From contig NZ_JAYWIX010000006.1 in NCBI RefSeq assembly GCF_035916755.1, forward strand, positions 181,049-245,048: DNA of 64,000 bases, written 5' to 3'. Of this stretch, positions 56,701 through 63,370 are shown piece after piece (within the stretch, counting starts at the first letter, position 1; the number at the start of each line of letters is the position of its first letter). A program made the position numbers and the translations under genes. Under the pieces are notes generated by a model. That model was given only the letters and a program-made list of their open reading frames with translations. It was not told the DNA's origin and did not search any database. Source of the DNA: Rothia sp035916755 (GTDB taxonomy: Bacteria > Actinomycetota > Actinomycetes > Actinomycetales > Micrococcaceae).

Positions 56701-57660
56701 CATGGTAAGCGGAACCCGCTCGCTGCATGGCTCGATGATTTAGGTCTTTTCGATAAGCGGTCGTGGGAAAAATTTATTCCAGATCAGGTTTTTGCCCTGC
56801 CTAAACGGCAGATTGCCCTCTTTATTAGACACCTGTGGGCAACTGATGGCTCTGTTACCGTAAATAAGAACGGGCGTTCAGGACGTATCTACTACGTCTC
56901 AACTTCTCGTGTCATGCTAGACCAGCTGTCTCTTCTGCTTCTGCGGTTTGGTATTAACTCTCGTGTTCGCGGTACCACCATTAAGGGCGAGTACCGTCAG
57001 GGGTACAGTCTCGATATCTCCGGACGCGATGAACAGCTCCGCTTCTTGCGTGAAATCTCTGTTTACGGGGAACGCGCTAAGAGTTGTGAGAAACTGCTTG
57101 CGGCAATTACTGCCGAAGGCGTTCGCTCTAACACCAACGTTGATACCGCTCCGGTGCAGGTGTGGGACGATGTTAAGAAAATCCTGTCTGAGAAGGGAAT
57201 GACGCATCGTGAATTCCAAGCTGCTATGGGTTCAAAGTATTGTGGTTCGGCCTACTATAAAAGCGCACCGTCCCGCTCTCGTTTAGCAAAGGTAGCTAGC
57301 GTCCTTGACGCCGCTGAGCTCGACATGCTTGCGGTCAATGACCTTTTCTGGGACACCGTCACCTCTATCGAGTACGAGGGGGAAGAGGAGGTCTTCGACG
57401 CCACCGTGCTAGGGAACCACAACTTCATCGCCAACGGCATCACCGTTCATAACTCGATTGAACAGGACGCTGACATGGTCATTCTCTTGCACCGCGAGGA
57501 CTACTACGAGAAAGAATCAACCCGCGCAGGCGAGGCGGACGTCATCGTCGCTAAGCACCGTAACGGCCCCACCAAGACTATCGCGGTCGCCTTCCAGGGC
57601 CACTACTCGCGCTTTGCCAACATGGTGCACGATTCTTACACCGGCACTGAAACCTTCTAG
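53761..57660 (+). CDS. dnaB: Replicative DNA helicase DnaB, precursor with two inteins
   Basis: A 1299-residue precursor. Removing residues 220-634 and 802-1231 leaves a 454-residue DnaB of normal length. The N-terminal domain starts VRTPPHDDTAEQSVLGGMML. The Walker A is split as RPAMGK|STFALDIARS; Walker B is LIVLDYLQLM; and the H4/L2 region SDLRESG|SIEQDADMVILL is split by the second intein. Splicing is needed for activity because both insertions interrupt essential ATPase motifs. DnaB unwinds DNA at the fork and is probably loaded with help of the DciA-like protein. Both inteins are in frame with intact splice-junction residues. Confidence 0.97.
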   Translation: MSESQSEFVRTPPHDDTAEQSVLGGMMLSKDAIADVVEVIGGGADFYKPAHEMIYEAIIHLYGHGEPADAITVADELTKRGELNRVGGAAYLHSLIAGVPTAANAGFYAEIVAERAMLRRLVEAGTKIVQLGYSGDGEAEALVNAAQAEIYGVSANNTKEDYVPLSEAMNSTVEEIEANGSRDGGIHGVPTGFIEFDELTAGLQAGQMIVIAARPAMGKALALDTPIPTPTGWTTMGDIRVGDTVLGADGHPTTVTNATDVMTGRPCFKVIFDDGTEIIADAEHQWLTETRASRRARSSALAGSGGGRVRTSVGAQVRTTAEIRETVRCVTAGQRANHSIANTRPLQLPEADLLVAPYTLGIWLGDGASAAARVSTADDEVLHGIEADGYTVRQVEGITYSVHLPADTRTCTSDCLVCGKAFTHSDRNVTTCSRECGGKRKTVATPHARATCVDCGGSCTSGLRCLSCHRANGSLQGQLRTLGVLNNKHIPMQYLRASEAQRRALLAGLLDSDGTVTNAGCIQFTVTNRQLAYDTQELALSLGYRTGMATKKVKGSSEATSTAYKLTFSSSDSVFALSRKKQMHRDRDSRPTAKRSSRYIVAVEPVDSVPVRCIEVDNEQHLFLASRAFVPTHNSTFALDIARSAAIKHGMTTVFFSLEMGRNEIAMKILSAEAGINLSDLRKGKLDDDQWAKIATAMGKMDSAPLFIDDSPNMTLMEIRAKARRLKQKNNLKLIVLDYLQLMSSGKKVESRQQEVSEFSRALKLMAKELEVPLIALSQLNRGSEQRTDKKPQVSDLRESGCLTADTRVLRSDTGAETTMGELFEQGAQDVPVWSLGDDMRFVERHLTHVFSTGVKPVYRLTLASGKTLRATANHPFFTYTGWKGLGELAVGDRLGVPRHVNGPSARTHWSDEQVILLAHMIGDGSALARQPIRYASIDEENLSTVAESAYKQFGIESVRDTHEAARCTSLRLRSPEKLTHGKRNPLAAWLDDLGLFDKRSWEKFIPDQVFALPKRQIALFIRHLWATDGSVTVNKNGRSGRIYYVSTSRVMLDQLSLLLLRFGINSRVRGTTIKGEYRQGYSLDISGRDEQLRFLREISVYGERAKSCEKLLAAITAEGVRSNTNVDTAPVQVWDDVKKILSEKGMTHREFQAAMGSKYCGSAYYKSAPSRSRLAKVASVLDAAELDMLAVNDLFWDTVTSIEYEGEEEVFDATVLGNHNFIANGITVHNSIEQDADMVILLHREDYYEKESTRAGEADVIVAKHRNGPTKTIAVAFQGHYSRFANMVHDSYTGTETF
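54418..55662 (+). mobile_element. Intein 1 in DnaB (Walker A site), class 3-type with homing endonuclease
   Basis: 415 residues from Ala1 (ALALDTPIPTPTGW) to Asn415, followed by Ser+1. There is no nucleophile at position 1. The class 3 triplet is present: Trp67 (DAEHQWLTE), Cys394 (VPVRCIEVDN) and Thr413 (VPTHN). LAGLIDADG-type motifs are LGIWLGDGASA and LLAGLLDSDGTV. Between them is a cluster of eight to eleven cysteines (CTSDCLVCGKAF, CSRECGG, CVDCGGSC, CLSCHR) that could bind zinc. GC is lower than in the exteins, supporting horizontal homing. Confidence 0.9.
56164..57453 (+). mobile_element. Intein 2 in DnaB (RESG|SIEQD site), class 1 with homing endonuclease
   Basis: 430 residues from Cys1 (CLTADTRVLRSDTGAETTM) to Asn430 (GNHNFIANGITVHN), followed by Ser+1. 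Block B is LRATANHPFFTYTGWKGLGEL, with the TxxH pattern. Endonuclease motifs are LLAHMIGDGSALARQP and LFIRHLWATDGSV. Standard class 1 residues (Cys1, His-Asn at the end, Ser+1) are all present, so splicing should work. A ~60-residue segment before block F (KKILSEKGMTHREFQAAMGS) looks like a helix-turn-helix. Confidence 0.92.
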
Positions 57661-57676
57661 CCCCAGCCTAAAAATA

Positions 57677-57742
57677 AGCCCCCAGGAGTCGGCCCTCTCG
57701 CTAGAAGAGACCGTCAAACAGCGACAGCTGCTCCTGGGGGCT
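57677..57742 (+). terminator. Long-loop terminator at the dnaB/tetR convergence
   Basis: AGCCCCCAGGAG (57677-57688) and CTCCTGGGGGCT (57731-57742) pair perfectly across a 42-nt loop that contains the tetR stop codon; CTTCTTTTTC follows. On the minus strand it lies inside the end of the TetR-type gene, so it may act only for dnaB. Confidence 0.55.
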
Positions 57743-58381
57743 CTTCTTTTTCGACTCGGACCGGGTCTTACGGGAGTGAGAATTCCCCTCAAGGTAGCTC
57801 CGGACTGCCGGTGCGGTGCGTTCAACCAATTCATCGGTGCTGAGTGCGGCAAGGTGGGGGAGTCCCAGAAGGTAGCGTCCTACCGCTACCCCTAGTAGGT
57901 GGGTGCTGAGGAGCTCCGCGGACGCCTCATCAAGGCTAAGCTTCAGCGGGTTGGCACAGCTTTGGGTAAGGTGCCGCGCCAGAGCTTCCTTGATGGCGGG
58001 TGCCCCCGTGGCTGACGCAAGAGCCGAACGAACTAGACCTATAAGCAGTGGCCCTGTCTCGGGTGATTCCCACAGGTGCAGGTAGGTCGCGACAAGATCG
58101 GTAGCCCGGTCGCCGCTGCTGGGTGGCGCGGTTTGACGGGTTGAAAGCTCCGTTGCCTCGCTGAGCAGGGTTGTGAAGAGGGTTTCTTTTGACCCAAAGA
58201 AATGTCGAATGAGGGCGGGGTCAACCTGGGCTTGTGCGGCGATAGCTCGTACAGAAGTACCCTCGAACCCGTGTTCAGCAAAGAGGGCGGTAGCTGCCCG
58301 CAGAATATCGTCGCGGGAGCGGGTGCCGCCGCTGCGTCGTCCACGGGGCGAGCGGGAAGTAGTAGAGTGCTGAGCTGCCAT
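57701..58381 (-). CDS. TetR-family transcriptional regulator
   Basis: A 226-residue protein. The N-terminal helix-turn-helix is GTRSRDDILRAATALFAEHG followed by FEGTSVRAIAAQAQVDPALI and RHFFGSKETLFTTLL (~19-75), the TetR pattern. A C-terminal ligand/dimer domain has LSTHLLGVAVGRYLLGLPHL. An Arg/Ser-rich first 18 residues precede it. The regulated gene is unknown; a palindrome lies 25 nt upstream of its start and could serve self-repression and the divergent fragment gene. It converges with dnaB. Confidence 0.9.
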   Translation of the reverse strand: MAAQHSTTSRSPRGRRSGGTRSRDDILRAATALFAEHGFEGTSVRAIAAQAQVDPALIRHFFGSKETLFTTLLSEATELSTRQTAPPSSGDRATDLVATYLHLWESPETGPLLIGLVRSALASATGAPAIKEALARHLTQSCANPLKLSLDEASAELLSTHLLGVAVGRYLLGLPHLAALSTDELVERTAPAVRSYLEGNSHSRKTRSESKKKSPQEQLSLFDGLF

Positions 58382-58405
58382 ACGCCTAGTCTACCCAAAA
58401 TTCCC

Positions 58406-58424
58406 CATCTGCAGATGAAATTCA
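58406..58424. promoter_or_regulatory. Operator-like palindromes upstream of tetR-type gene
   Basis: CATCTGCAGATG (58406-58417) is a perfect 12-bp palindrome and ATGAAATTCAT (58414-58424) an overlapping 11-bp one. They sit between the divergent starts of the TetR-type gene and the alkD-like fragment. Confidence 0.5.
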
Positions 58425-58448
58425 TCAAGCGTAGAATAATATCCCCAC

Positions 58449-58820
58449 ATGTTGAATTATATGGGGTGGACTAAAAGACCTGTTCGCAAACATCAATTCC
58501 CCTTCCTGGGAATTAAAACCCCGCAGCGCCGGGAACTCATCAAACCCCTGCTGGCAGAGGCCCGGGTAGAAGCTAAGACTCAGGGCATAGACCGCAGCTT
58601 CGTTGATGCTTGCTGGCAGGCCCCGGAACGGGAGTTCCAGTACGCCGCGCTGGACTATCTACACGCCCTGCGCCGCTACCTCGAACCTGAAGACATTGAC
58701 TGGTTGCGCGATCTCATCGAAGAGAAAAGCTGGTGGGACACCGCCGACCGTCTCGACACCATGGTTGGCGAGATTCTCTGGCGCAACCCCCCTGCCACGG
58801 CACCCGCATGGCCCCTCTGA
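58449..58820 (+). pseudogene. DNA alkylation repair (AlkD-like) fragment
   Basis: A 123-residue frame. KHQFPFLGIKTPQRRELIKP (~15-34) is the AlkD-family block FPFLGIxTPxRR, and EFQYAALDYLHALRRYLEP with EEKSWWDTADRLDTMVGEIL follows. AlkD proteins run on for another ~100 residues with HEAT-like helices; here the frame ends in unrelated PATAPAWPL. So the enzyme is truncated and probably inactive. The original would excise N3/N7-alkylated purines. The break is where an Abi-like remnant begins. Confidence 0.75.
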
Positions 58821-59070
58821 GCGTGCCACGAAGCCTTTCCTTCTAAATACAGATCGAAAGAAAGTAGACCGGGCTCTTGCTCTTGTGAATGGTGTGCGTA
58901 ACCGTGCAGCGCACCACAAGCCTTTATTTACCGGCCGAAGGCTACAAGAGGTTACGGAGGCGCACCATGCTATCGGTACGCTCGCTTTCATGTTTCTTCC
59001 AGAGCTCGGTGAGTATCTTCGCCAAACGAGTTCTGTGAACTTGTATTTAGAAAATCGTCCCTCGGAGTAG
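58819..59070 (+). pseudogene. Abi-like C-terminal remnant
   Basis: In a different frame from the AlkD-like fragment, DRKKVDRALALVNGVRNRAA and HHKPLFTGRRLQEVTEAHHA then GTLAFMFLPELGEYL are read to TAG 59068-59070. The LRNRxAHHxP-like motif (VRNRAAHHKP) occurs in Abi-type abortive-infection and related HEPN-like proteins. There is no start of its own, so this is the 3' end of a lost gene joined to alkD. The HEPN/Abi link is by motif only. Confidence 0.5.
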
Positions 59071-59248
59071 GGCTTCTTCTGTCATTTCCACCCCGGCGGT
59101 ACCCTGGTGTTATGACTTCCTCAGCTTCCTCACTCCGCGCGTCTGCCGCCCCGACGTCCTGCTGGTCACCACCAGCTACGGCCCTCAACGGCTGGTTTGA
59201 TTCTGCCCGTGAGCGCGGCCTTGCAGCTCTCTCTGATCGGTAGGGCCG

Positions 59249-59836
59249 GTGGATATCTTCGAGCCGCCGCAGGGGTGGGGCCCTGCGCTAGTTGAGTATT
59301 TGGGGATTGAGCCCTGGCGTATTCCGATTGTGATGCTCTCTGCTGTGGGTATCTACCTGACATTTTTGGTGCTGGTGCGTATCTTTGGGGTGCGGGTGCT
59401 GAGCGGCTGGAACGGTTTTGATGCGGTCATCATCATTATGTTTGGCGCGGTGGCTGGCCGCGTGATTATCGGGCACCCGCCGACGCTGGCGTCGGGCATG
59501 GTGGGGCTGGGCACGCTCATGCTGCTGGAGAGTATCTTTGGTGCGGTGCAGTCGGTGACCGGCATCCGGCACATCAATCACAAGCCCAGGGTGATTATGG
59601 CCCACGGCAAATTTGTGGTGCGTCATTTGAAGCGCTCGCATTTGGCCCCGGCAGAGGTGTACGCGGCCCTGCGGAAGGCGGGTATTTCGCAGCTGAGTCA
59701 GGTGCAGTGCGTGGTGCTGGAGGCTACCGGCCAGCTATCGATTGTGCGTGAGGGCGTGGAGATTGATCCGCAGCTGCTGCGCGGAGTGGTGGGTGCCGAT
59801 AAGGTGTTGAAGAAGCGGTCAGGACGCCCGGGGTAG
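59249..59836 (+). CDS. DUF421 (YetF-like) membrane protein
   Basis: A 195-residue protein from GTG 59249. Three transmembrane helices lie in the first 100 residues (IPIVMLSAVGIYLTFLVLVR; FDAVIIIMFGAVAGRVIIGH; MVGLGTLMLLESIFGAVQSV), followed by the DUF421 cytoplasmic domain with HINHKPRVIMAHGKFVVRHL and VQCVVLEATGQLSIV. The QVxxVVLExxGxxSV motif is diagnostic. Function is unknown in this family. It is transcribed with, or shortly before, the sensor kinase. Confidence 0.9.
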   Translation: MDIFEPPQGWGPALVEYLGIEPWRIPIVMLSAVGIYLTFLVLVRIFGVRVLSGWNGFDAVIIIMFGAVAGRVIIGHPPTLASGMVGLGTLMLLESIFGAVQSVTGIRHINHKPRVIMAHGKFVVRHLKRSHLAPAEVYAALRKAGISQLSQVQCVVLEATGQLSIVREGVEIDPQLLRGVVGADKVLKKRSGRPG

Positions 59837-59927
59837 AGCTAGCTCTACCTGGCAGCTGGGGTGCGGGTGGAGTAAGAGTAGAGACCACCCCACTGTGCTC
59901 GGTGGCTAGGAACGAAAGAATAGAAGC

Positions 59928-61367
59928 ATGACAAGCACCGATTACACCCTGCACGACGCCGCACCTGCCGCACCTGCGGCAGGGAGCCAAGCGCCGGCGT
60001 CCTTTGATACTGAACCCGCCGACCAGCCCAAGCCTGTCAAGAGCTTGTGGCGCCGTATGGCTAACCCCTTCTACATTTTTACTGCTGGTCCCTGGATCGC
60101 GTTTGCCGTGCTGGTAGCCCAGGGCATCGTTGCCTCCCTGGTGACCGGCCTGACGGCTTCGCTGATTGGGCTCCTGGTTCTGCCCTTCGTTGCGATCGGC
60201 TTCGGCGTGTATGAGCGCTGGCGCCTGGCAAAGACCGGCCACGGAGTGATTGCCAACGGCCATGTTGACTACCCCAATGCCGGTTTCTTTGAGGGTGCCT
60301 TCTTCCGCCTCAAAGAGATTGCTACCTGGCGCGAGGTTGGCTCCCTGGCGCTGACCACCGTCTGGGGCTGGCTTGCCGGCGTCGTCCTTTTCCTCCAAAT
60401 CATGGCACTTGGCGGCGCAGGCGCCGTTGCCTACTACCTGGGGATCGGCAATAGGCTCTACCTCGACTGGCAGTACCTGTCCTTCTACTCCCAGGGGGAG
60501 CTGGACTACTACATCAACCAGGGTCTTCTCCCCGCAAACGGTCAGATCTTTGAGGTCACTCCCCAGTACTGGTGGGTCTTCCTGGTAGCTATCCCCGTCC
60601 TGCTCATCACCTTTGCCTACGTCAACGGCCTGATGGCCGCCACTGGCGCTAGCCTCTCCAAGCTGATCCTGTCCTCCCGCCCCGAGGAACAGGAACGCGA
60701 ACTGGCCCGACTGACCGCCTCCCGCGCCACTATCGTCGATGCCTTCGAGGGCGAACGCCGCCGTATCGAACGCAACCTGCACGATGGCGTCCAGCAGGAA
60801 CTGGTCAACCTCAACCTGCGCCTTGGCCTAGCCGAGATGGAAGCGAAGAACCTGGCTGCCGACACCCAGGACGCCCGCGCCGCAGCCCTGCTCAACCACG
60901 TCACCGAGGCCCGCACCCAGCTTTCCCACGCCCAGCAGACCCTGCGCGACACCGTCCGCGGCATCTACCCGGCAGTGCTCGAAGACCACGGCCTCAAAGC
61001 TGCCCTGGAAGAACTGGTGCGCCATAGCGTCCTGCCGGTCCACCTGACCTACGACGCCCCGGCCCGCCTACCGCGGGATATCGAGCGCACCGCCTACTAC
61101 ACCGTCAATGAGGCCCTGACCAACACCCTCAAGCACGCCCAGGCCCAGTTCGTCTCACTCTCGGCCTTCGTGGCGGGGGACTCCCTGGTGGTCACGGCCG
61201 AGGACAATGGCATCGGCGGTGCTGACCCCGCCCGCGGCACCGGCCTCGCCGGCCTGGTAGAACGCGCAGCCGCCCTGGGTGGCACGGTGCAGGTGGATTC
61301 CCCTGCCGGTGGTCCCACCCGCCTGACTCTGGCCCTGCCCCTACCCAAGGGCTCAACAACCCTGTAG
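59928..61367 (+). CDS. Two-component sensor histidine kinase (NarL-type partner)
   Basis: A 479-residue protein. Four or more transmembrane helices lie in an N-terminal sensor domain (~45-240), with a VGSLALTTVWGWLAGVVLFL segment typical of the putative sensor domain PF13796. HisKA_3 is ERRRIERNLHDGVQQELVNL (~283-302, His in LHDG). HATPase_c shows TVNEALTNTLKHAQA, VTAEDNGIGGADPARGTGLA and LALPLPKGS near the end. The class phosphorylates NarL-type regulators; the response regulator follows. The stimulus is unknown. A parS-like site starts 1 nt after its stop. Confidence 0.93.
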   Translation: MTSTDYTLHDAAPAAPAAGSQAPASFDTEPADQPKPVKSLWRRMANPFYIFTAGPWIAFAVLVAQGIVASLVTGLTASLIGLLVLPFVAIGFGVYERWRLAKTGHGVIANGHVDYPNAGFFEGAFFRLKEIATWREVGSLALTTVWGWLAGVVLFLQIMALGGAGAVAYYLGIGNRLYLDWQYLSFYSQGELDYYINQGLLPANGQIFEVTPQYWWVFLVAIPVLLITFAYVNGLMAATGASLSKLILSSRPEEQERELARLTASRATIVDAFEGERRRIERNLHDGVQQELVNLNLRLGLAEMEAKNLAADTQDARAAALLNHVTEARTQLSHAQQTLRDTVRGIYPAVLEDHGLKAALEELVRHSVLPVHLTYDAPARLPRDIERTAYYTVNEALTNTLKHAQAQFVSLSAFVAGDSLVVTAEDNGIGGADPARGTGLAGLVERAAALGGTVQVDSPAGGPTRLTLALPLPKGSTTL

Positions 61368-61383
61368 CGTTTCACGTGAAACA
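61368..61383. promoter_or_regulatory. parS: parS-like site 7, between kinase and regulator genes
   Basis: CGTTTCACGTGAAACA, one mismatch, about 29 kb from the parB-side cluster and next to copy B of the structured repeat. Confidence 0.8.
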
Positions 61384-61401
61384 TATCAGAGATAGAGGGC
61401 C

Positions 61402-61500
61402 ACAGGTTCGCGCTTGCTGTCGACCCTCTCACTAGGTTCGCTGGCGCTCACACAGTGATTCATGCCAGCCCCAAAGCCAGCAGCTTCGCCGCGAACCTGT
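61402..61500 (-). repeat. 99-nt structured intergenic repeat, copy B
   Basis: The ends ACAGGTTCGCG and CGCGAACCTGT form an 11-bp perfect stem. It matches the reverse complement of 29944-30040 over its length, with roughly 18-19 differences in 99 positions counted by eye, and several changes in the terminal stem are compensatory. It lies between the sensor kinase and response regulator genes. Confidence 0.75.
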
Positions 61501-61521
61501 TGCCCTCACGAAAGGTGCCCC

Positions 61522-62313
61522 ATGCGCATTATCCTCGCCGAAGATTCCGCCCTGCTCCGCCAGGGGCTGACGATGGTGCTAGGAGCGCTGGGGCACTCCG
61601 TGCTTGCAGAGGTTGAGGACGCCCCCACCCTGCTCACCGCCGTTGAGGCCGCCATGGCGGGAGAGGGGGTCGACGCCGTCATCACCGATGTGCGCATGCC
61701 TCCTACCCACACCTCCGACGGTCTGAAGGCAGCCCTGCAGCTGCGTGAGACCTACCCGGGGCTTCCGATTGTGGTGCTCTCCCAATACATCACCACCGCC
61801 TACGCCCGCGAGCTCTTTGCCCGCTCTGCGGCGGGGCTGGGCTACCTGCTCAAAGACAGGGTGGGGGACGTCGAAGAATTCGCCCGCGCCCTCGACACCG
61901 TGGTAGCAGGTGGCACCGTGATTGACCCGGATGTCGTCCAGCACCTCCTCGGCGGCACCTCTAGCGGGCAGATAGCCGGGCATCTACCCGGTACCCCGGC
62001 GGGTCCTTCCGGCGCGGACGCCCCCACCCCCTCTTCCTACCCCGGGGCAGGAAGCAGCGGGGGAGCGTCCGCCCGCCAGCCCTGCCAGACAGTGCACTCT
62101 ACCGAGGGCAAACTGGCTAGGCTCTCCCCGCGCGAGCTAGAAATCCTACGGCTCATGGCCCAGGGGCGGTCAAACGCAGAGATTGAAACTGAACTTTTCA
62201 TATCCCCGGCCACCGTCGCCAAGCACGTGGGCAATATCTTCGACAAGCTCGACCTGCCCGCCGATACCGGCAACCGCCGCGTCCGCGCGGTCCTGGCCTT
62301 CCTAGAGGGATAG
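61522..62313 (+). CDS. NarL/FixJ-family response regulator
   Basis: A 263-residue protein from ATG 61522 (GAAAGGTG upstream; an earlier start at 61462 would overlap repeat copy B). The receiver domain has IILAEDSALLRQGLTMVLGA, the phosphoacceptor Asp in DAVITDVRMPPTH (~56) and LLKDRVGDVEEFARALDTV. A Pro/Ser-rich linker (~155-195) leads to a LuxR-type helix-turn-helix: LSPRELEILRLMAQGRSNAE and LFISPATVAKHVGNIFDKL. It is the partner of the upstream kinase. Targets are unknown. Confidence 0.94.
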   Translation: MRIILAEDSALLRQGLTMVLGALGHSVLAEVEDAPTLLTAVEAAMAGEGVDAVITDVRMPPTHTSDGLKAALQLRETYPGLPIVVLSQYITTAYARELFARSAAGLGYLLKDRVGDVEEFARALDTVVAGGTVIDPDVVQHLLGGTSSGQIAGHLPGTPAGPSGADAPTPSSYPGAGSSGGASARQPCQTVHSTEGKLARLSPRELEILRLMAQGRSNAEIETELFISPATVAKHVGNIFDKLDLPADTGNRRVRAVLAFLEG

Positions 62314-62322
62314 CTATTTATA

Positions 62323-62367
62323 AAAGGTGGAACAGGCTCACGCTTGCTGTGAGCCTGTTCCACCTTT
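62323..62367. terminator. Terminator of response regulator gene
   Basis: A 19-bp perfect stem (62323-62341 with 62349-62367, loop GCTTGCT). The inner part CAGGCTCACGCTTGCTGT is close to one end of the 97-nt repeat, so the terminator may derive from it. It also faces the end of the convergent oxidoreductase gene. Confidence 0.85.
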
Positions 62368-62386
62368 GTCTTGTTAGTAACTCGTC

Positions 62387-63370
62387 CTACTTCTGAATCA
62401 TGGCCTGTGCCAGCACCTCAAGGCCGCGGTGGGCCTGTTCCGTGCTGGGGGAGAGGTTAGAAATCATTAGCTCGTCGGCCTGTACTGAATCAGCGAAGCG
62501 GGTGAGGTAGTCACCTACCTGCTCCGAGGTGCCTACCGCGGTGTAACGCAGCATGTCCAGAATCTGCTGGCCCTGGGGTGAAGCGACCAGCATATCCAGC
62601 TCATCGTCGCTCAGGTCACGGTCATCTAGGCGCATCATGGACTTCACCCGCTGCCGGTGCGCAATCACCTGCTGGGCGCGGGCGTCCTCTTCTGTCTCGG
62701 CGGCAATCACGTTAGCCGCAGCGATCACGTAGGGCTGCTCTAGCTGCTCTGAGGGGGTGAAGCGCTCGCGGTAGACCGCGATAGCCTGTTCCAGGTGATT
62801 GGGGGCGAAGTGGGAGGCAAAGGCATAGGGCAGGCCCAGAGCGCCAGCGAGGGAAGCGCCGAAGAGGGAGGAGCCCAGAATGTAGAGGGGCACATCGGTC
62901 CCTGCCCCCGGGGTTGCCTGGACGCCGGGCACCCGGGTGTCCCCGCTCAGATAGCCTGCGAGTTCCTGGACGTCCTGGGGGAAGTTCTCTGCGTCCTGCG
63001 GGTCCCTGCGCAGGGCGGCGAGGGTGCGCATGTCGGTGCCGGGCGCCCGGCCCAGACCCAGGTCGATGCGGTCGGGGTACATTTCGGCCAGGGTGCCGAA
63101 CTGTTCTGCCACGGTGAGGGGGGAATGGTTGGGCAGCATGACGCCACCAGCTCCCAATCGAATGGTTGAGGTCTGCGCACCAACGTGGGCAATAAGTACT
63201 GCCGGGACAGCTGAGGCAATGCGCTGCATGTTGTGGTGCTCCGCGTACCAGATACGTTCGTAGCCGAGTTTCTCTGCATGCTGGGCTAGCGCTACAGAGC
63301 GTTTGAAGCTGTCTGCGGGGCGCTCACCCGGGAAAATCAGGGCAAAGTCGAGCAGGGATAGGGCTGGCAT
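62387..63370 (-). CDS. LLM-class flavin-dependent oxidoreductase
   Basis: A 327-residue protein of luciferase-like fold. ALSLLDFALIFPGERPADSF and LAQHAEKLGYERIWYAEHHN (~28-47) match the start of the family, IRLGAGGVMLPNHSPLTVAE (~70-90) and PDRIDLGLGRAPGTD (~100-114) follow. ASHFAPNHLEQAIAVYRERF lies further on, and the C-terminus has VGTSEQVGDYLTRFADSVQA. It binds FMNH2 or F420; which one is not determined. The substrate is unknown. It converges with the response regulator. Confidence 0.9.
   Translation of the reverse strand: MPALSLLDFALIFPGERPADSFKRSVALAQHAEKLGYERIWYAEHHNMQRIASAVPAVLIAHVGAQTSTIRLGAGGVMLPNHSPLTVAEQFGTLAEMYPDRIDLGLGRAPGTDMRTLAALRRDPQDAENFPQDVQELAGYLSGDTRVPGVQATPGAGTDVPLYILGSSLFGASLAGALGLPYAFASHFAPNHLEQAIAVYRERFTPSEQLEQPYVIAAANVIAAETEEDARAQQVIAHRQRVKSMMRLDDRDLSDDELDMLVASPQGQQILDMLRYTAVGTSEQVGDYLTRFADSVQADELMISNLSPSTEQAHRGLEVLAQAMIQK

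Noticed and set aside
59112..59243. Open frame of 43 codons before the DUF421 gene
   Set aside because: Ser/Ala-rich with no motif and only a weak ribosome binding site; it may be a gene remnant, but nothing supports a protein.
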